Shown here one piece after another: positions 63,505 to 64,000 of a DNA stretch of 64,000 nt. The position numbers and the translations under genes are program-made. How positions within the stretch are numbered: the first letter of the stretch is position 1; each line of letters opens with the position of its first letter. The stretch is from Planctomycetaceae bacterium (lineage in GTDB: Bacteria > Planctomycetota > Planctomycetia > Planctomycetales > Planctomycetaceae): the NCBI GenBank assembly GCA_021732975.1, contig JAKFWC010000011.1, forward strand, positions 1 to 64,000. The letters are read 5' to 3'. The notes under the pieces are model-generated. The model did no database searches. It had not been told where the DNA came from and saw only the letters and a list, made by a program, of their open reading frames with translations.

Positions 63505-64000
63505 ATGACTGCGGTCCGGCTTCCTTTTGCGATAGTTTGCGCCATGAGCATGGCGTGCGTCGCAGCCGGCTGCATTGGACTCGATGACGAAGTCCCCTGG
63601 GTCGGCGATCATCAGCTCGAATACTACCGGCAGGCGGCTCATCGCGTGCAGTTCGACAACGTCGAAGCCGTCACGCCGCACGCACCCACGCTCAGCCCGT
63701 CGACGCGCGGATTACGAGTCCCGCGGCCGGAAGAAATCTGGCCGATCGGGCTGCAGGAAGCCGTGCAGATGGGACTGCGCGGCAATACGATCATTCGTCA
63801 GAACGCGCAGTTCCTGTCGCCGGGCAATCCGCTGTTGTCGAACCCCGATCAGGCACCGTCGATCTTCGATGTCGCGATTCAGGACAATGGCGTGCTCTTC
63901 GGCAATCGCGGCGTTCCGGCGGCCTTATCCGATTACGACCCGCGCGTCACGGCCACCACGAGTATTGGCCGCGATGAGCAGGTGCAGAACAATCAGTTTC
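63505..64000 (+). CDS. TolC-family outer-membrane lipoprotein, N-terminal part
   Basis: The frame is open to the right edge (165 residues visible). A lipoprotein signal peptide ends in ACVAAGC, giving a lipidated Cys at about residue 23. Next comes EEIWPIGLQEAVQMGLRGN, the typical first helix of TolC-type outer-membrane efflux proteins (L-x-EAV-x-x-AL-x-NN-like), then a variable insert and DYDPRVTATTSIGRDEQ, where the family usually has the YxP-x-L/V repeat. It lies 296 bp after the giant gene, on the same strand as the whole locus. It would be the outer-membrane channel of the export machine. Family call is good; function with these partners is inferred. Confidence 0.82.
   Translation, partial: MTAVRLPFAIVCAMSMACVAAGCIGLDDEVPWVGDHQLEYYRQAAHRVQFDNVEAVTPHAPTLSPSTRGLRVPRPEEIWPIGLQEAVQMGLRGNTIIRQNAQFLSPGNPLLSNPDQAPSIFDVAIQDNGVLFGNRGVPAALSDYDPRVTATTSIGRDEQVQNNQF

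Noticed and set aside
1-64000. tRNA and rRNA genes
   Set aside because: Gaps were read for the T-loop GGTTCRA motif with paired stems and for rRNA signature stretches; none was convincing. A covariance-model search would be decisive.

Overview
The window looks like a chromosome segment from a Planctomycetota bacterium (order not resolved). The evidence is the gene content: a DUF1501 Tat-signal protein, a DUF1080-ThuA fusion, a sulfatase with C-terminal EF-hands, a planctomycete-style Ser/Thr kinase with extra signalling domains, small pilin-like proteins of a type common in that phylum, and a giant cadherin-repeat protein that begins with an LEPR-XLL-like motif. The DNA is GC-rich by eye, genes sit on both strands, and many intergenic gaps carry dispersed palindromes. 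No rRNA, tRNA, CRISPR array, integrase or transposase was found.

Layout. 1-7290 (minus strand): a stack of three large membrane proteins of the BatA/VWA/DUF4175 type; the last runs off the left edge. 7528-10704 (minus): a nitrilase-family amidohydrolase, an inositol monophosphatase-family phosphatase and a LarA-like racemase. 11081-14419: a SWIM-SNF2 helicase, followed by a 27-residue basic mini-protein gene with its own terminator. 14783-15910: small hypotheticals, including a frameshifted kinase-like gene. 15974-17939: an FtsX-type ABC permease and its ATPase. 17959-28834: a cupin, DUF1080-ThuA, kinase-receiver-pseudocyclase, a membrane protein, a toxin-antitoxin pair whose toxin has an in-frame stop, a thiamine-diphosphate decarboxylase, DUF1501 and a class C beta-lactamase-family protein. 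29078-32908: four related pilin-like genes, each with its own long leader. 33578-38227: a GT39-like membrane glycosyltransferase and a sulfatase. 37175-40932: a TetR-regulated DevBCA-type efflux operon whose ATPase gene is frameshifted. 41080-48318: TrpC, a CPBP protease, TyrS, a secreted WD40 protein and a Tat-signal cupin-like protein.

48658-64000 is the most interesting part. A periplasmic adaptor, an M50 peptidase fused to an adaptor-like arm, a GAF-sensor/adaptor fusion and a short SecA-like ATPase lie in one close co-directional run (the last two overlap at TAATG). They are followed by a roughly 2,300-residue cadherin-repeat protein with no obvious Sec signal peptide, and then by the start of a TolC-family outer-membrane lipoprotein. 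Together they have the parts expected of an envelope-spanning export machine plus its giant cargo. I propose this as a candidate undescribed secretion system; the individual family calls are firm, the joint function is inference.

Three genes appear broken by single-base events (kinase-like, ParE-like toxin, DevA-like ATPase). Sequencing error cannot be excluded for any of them from this sequence alone.
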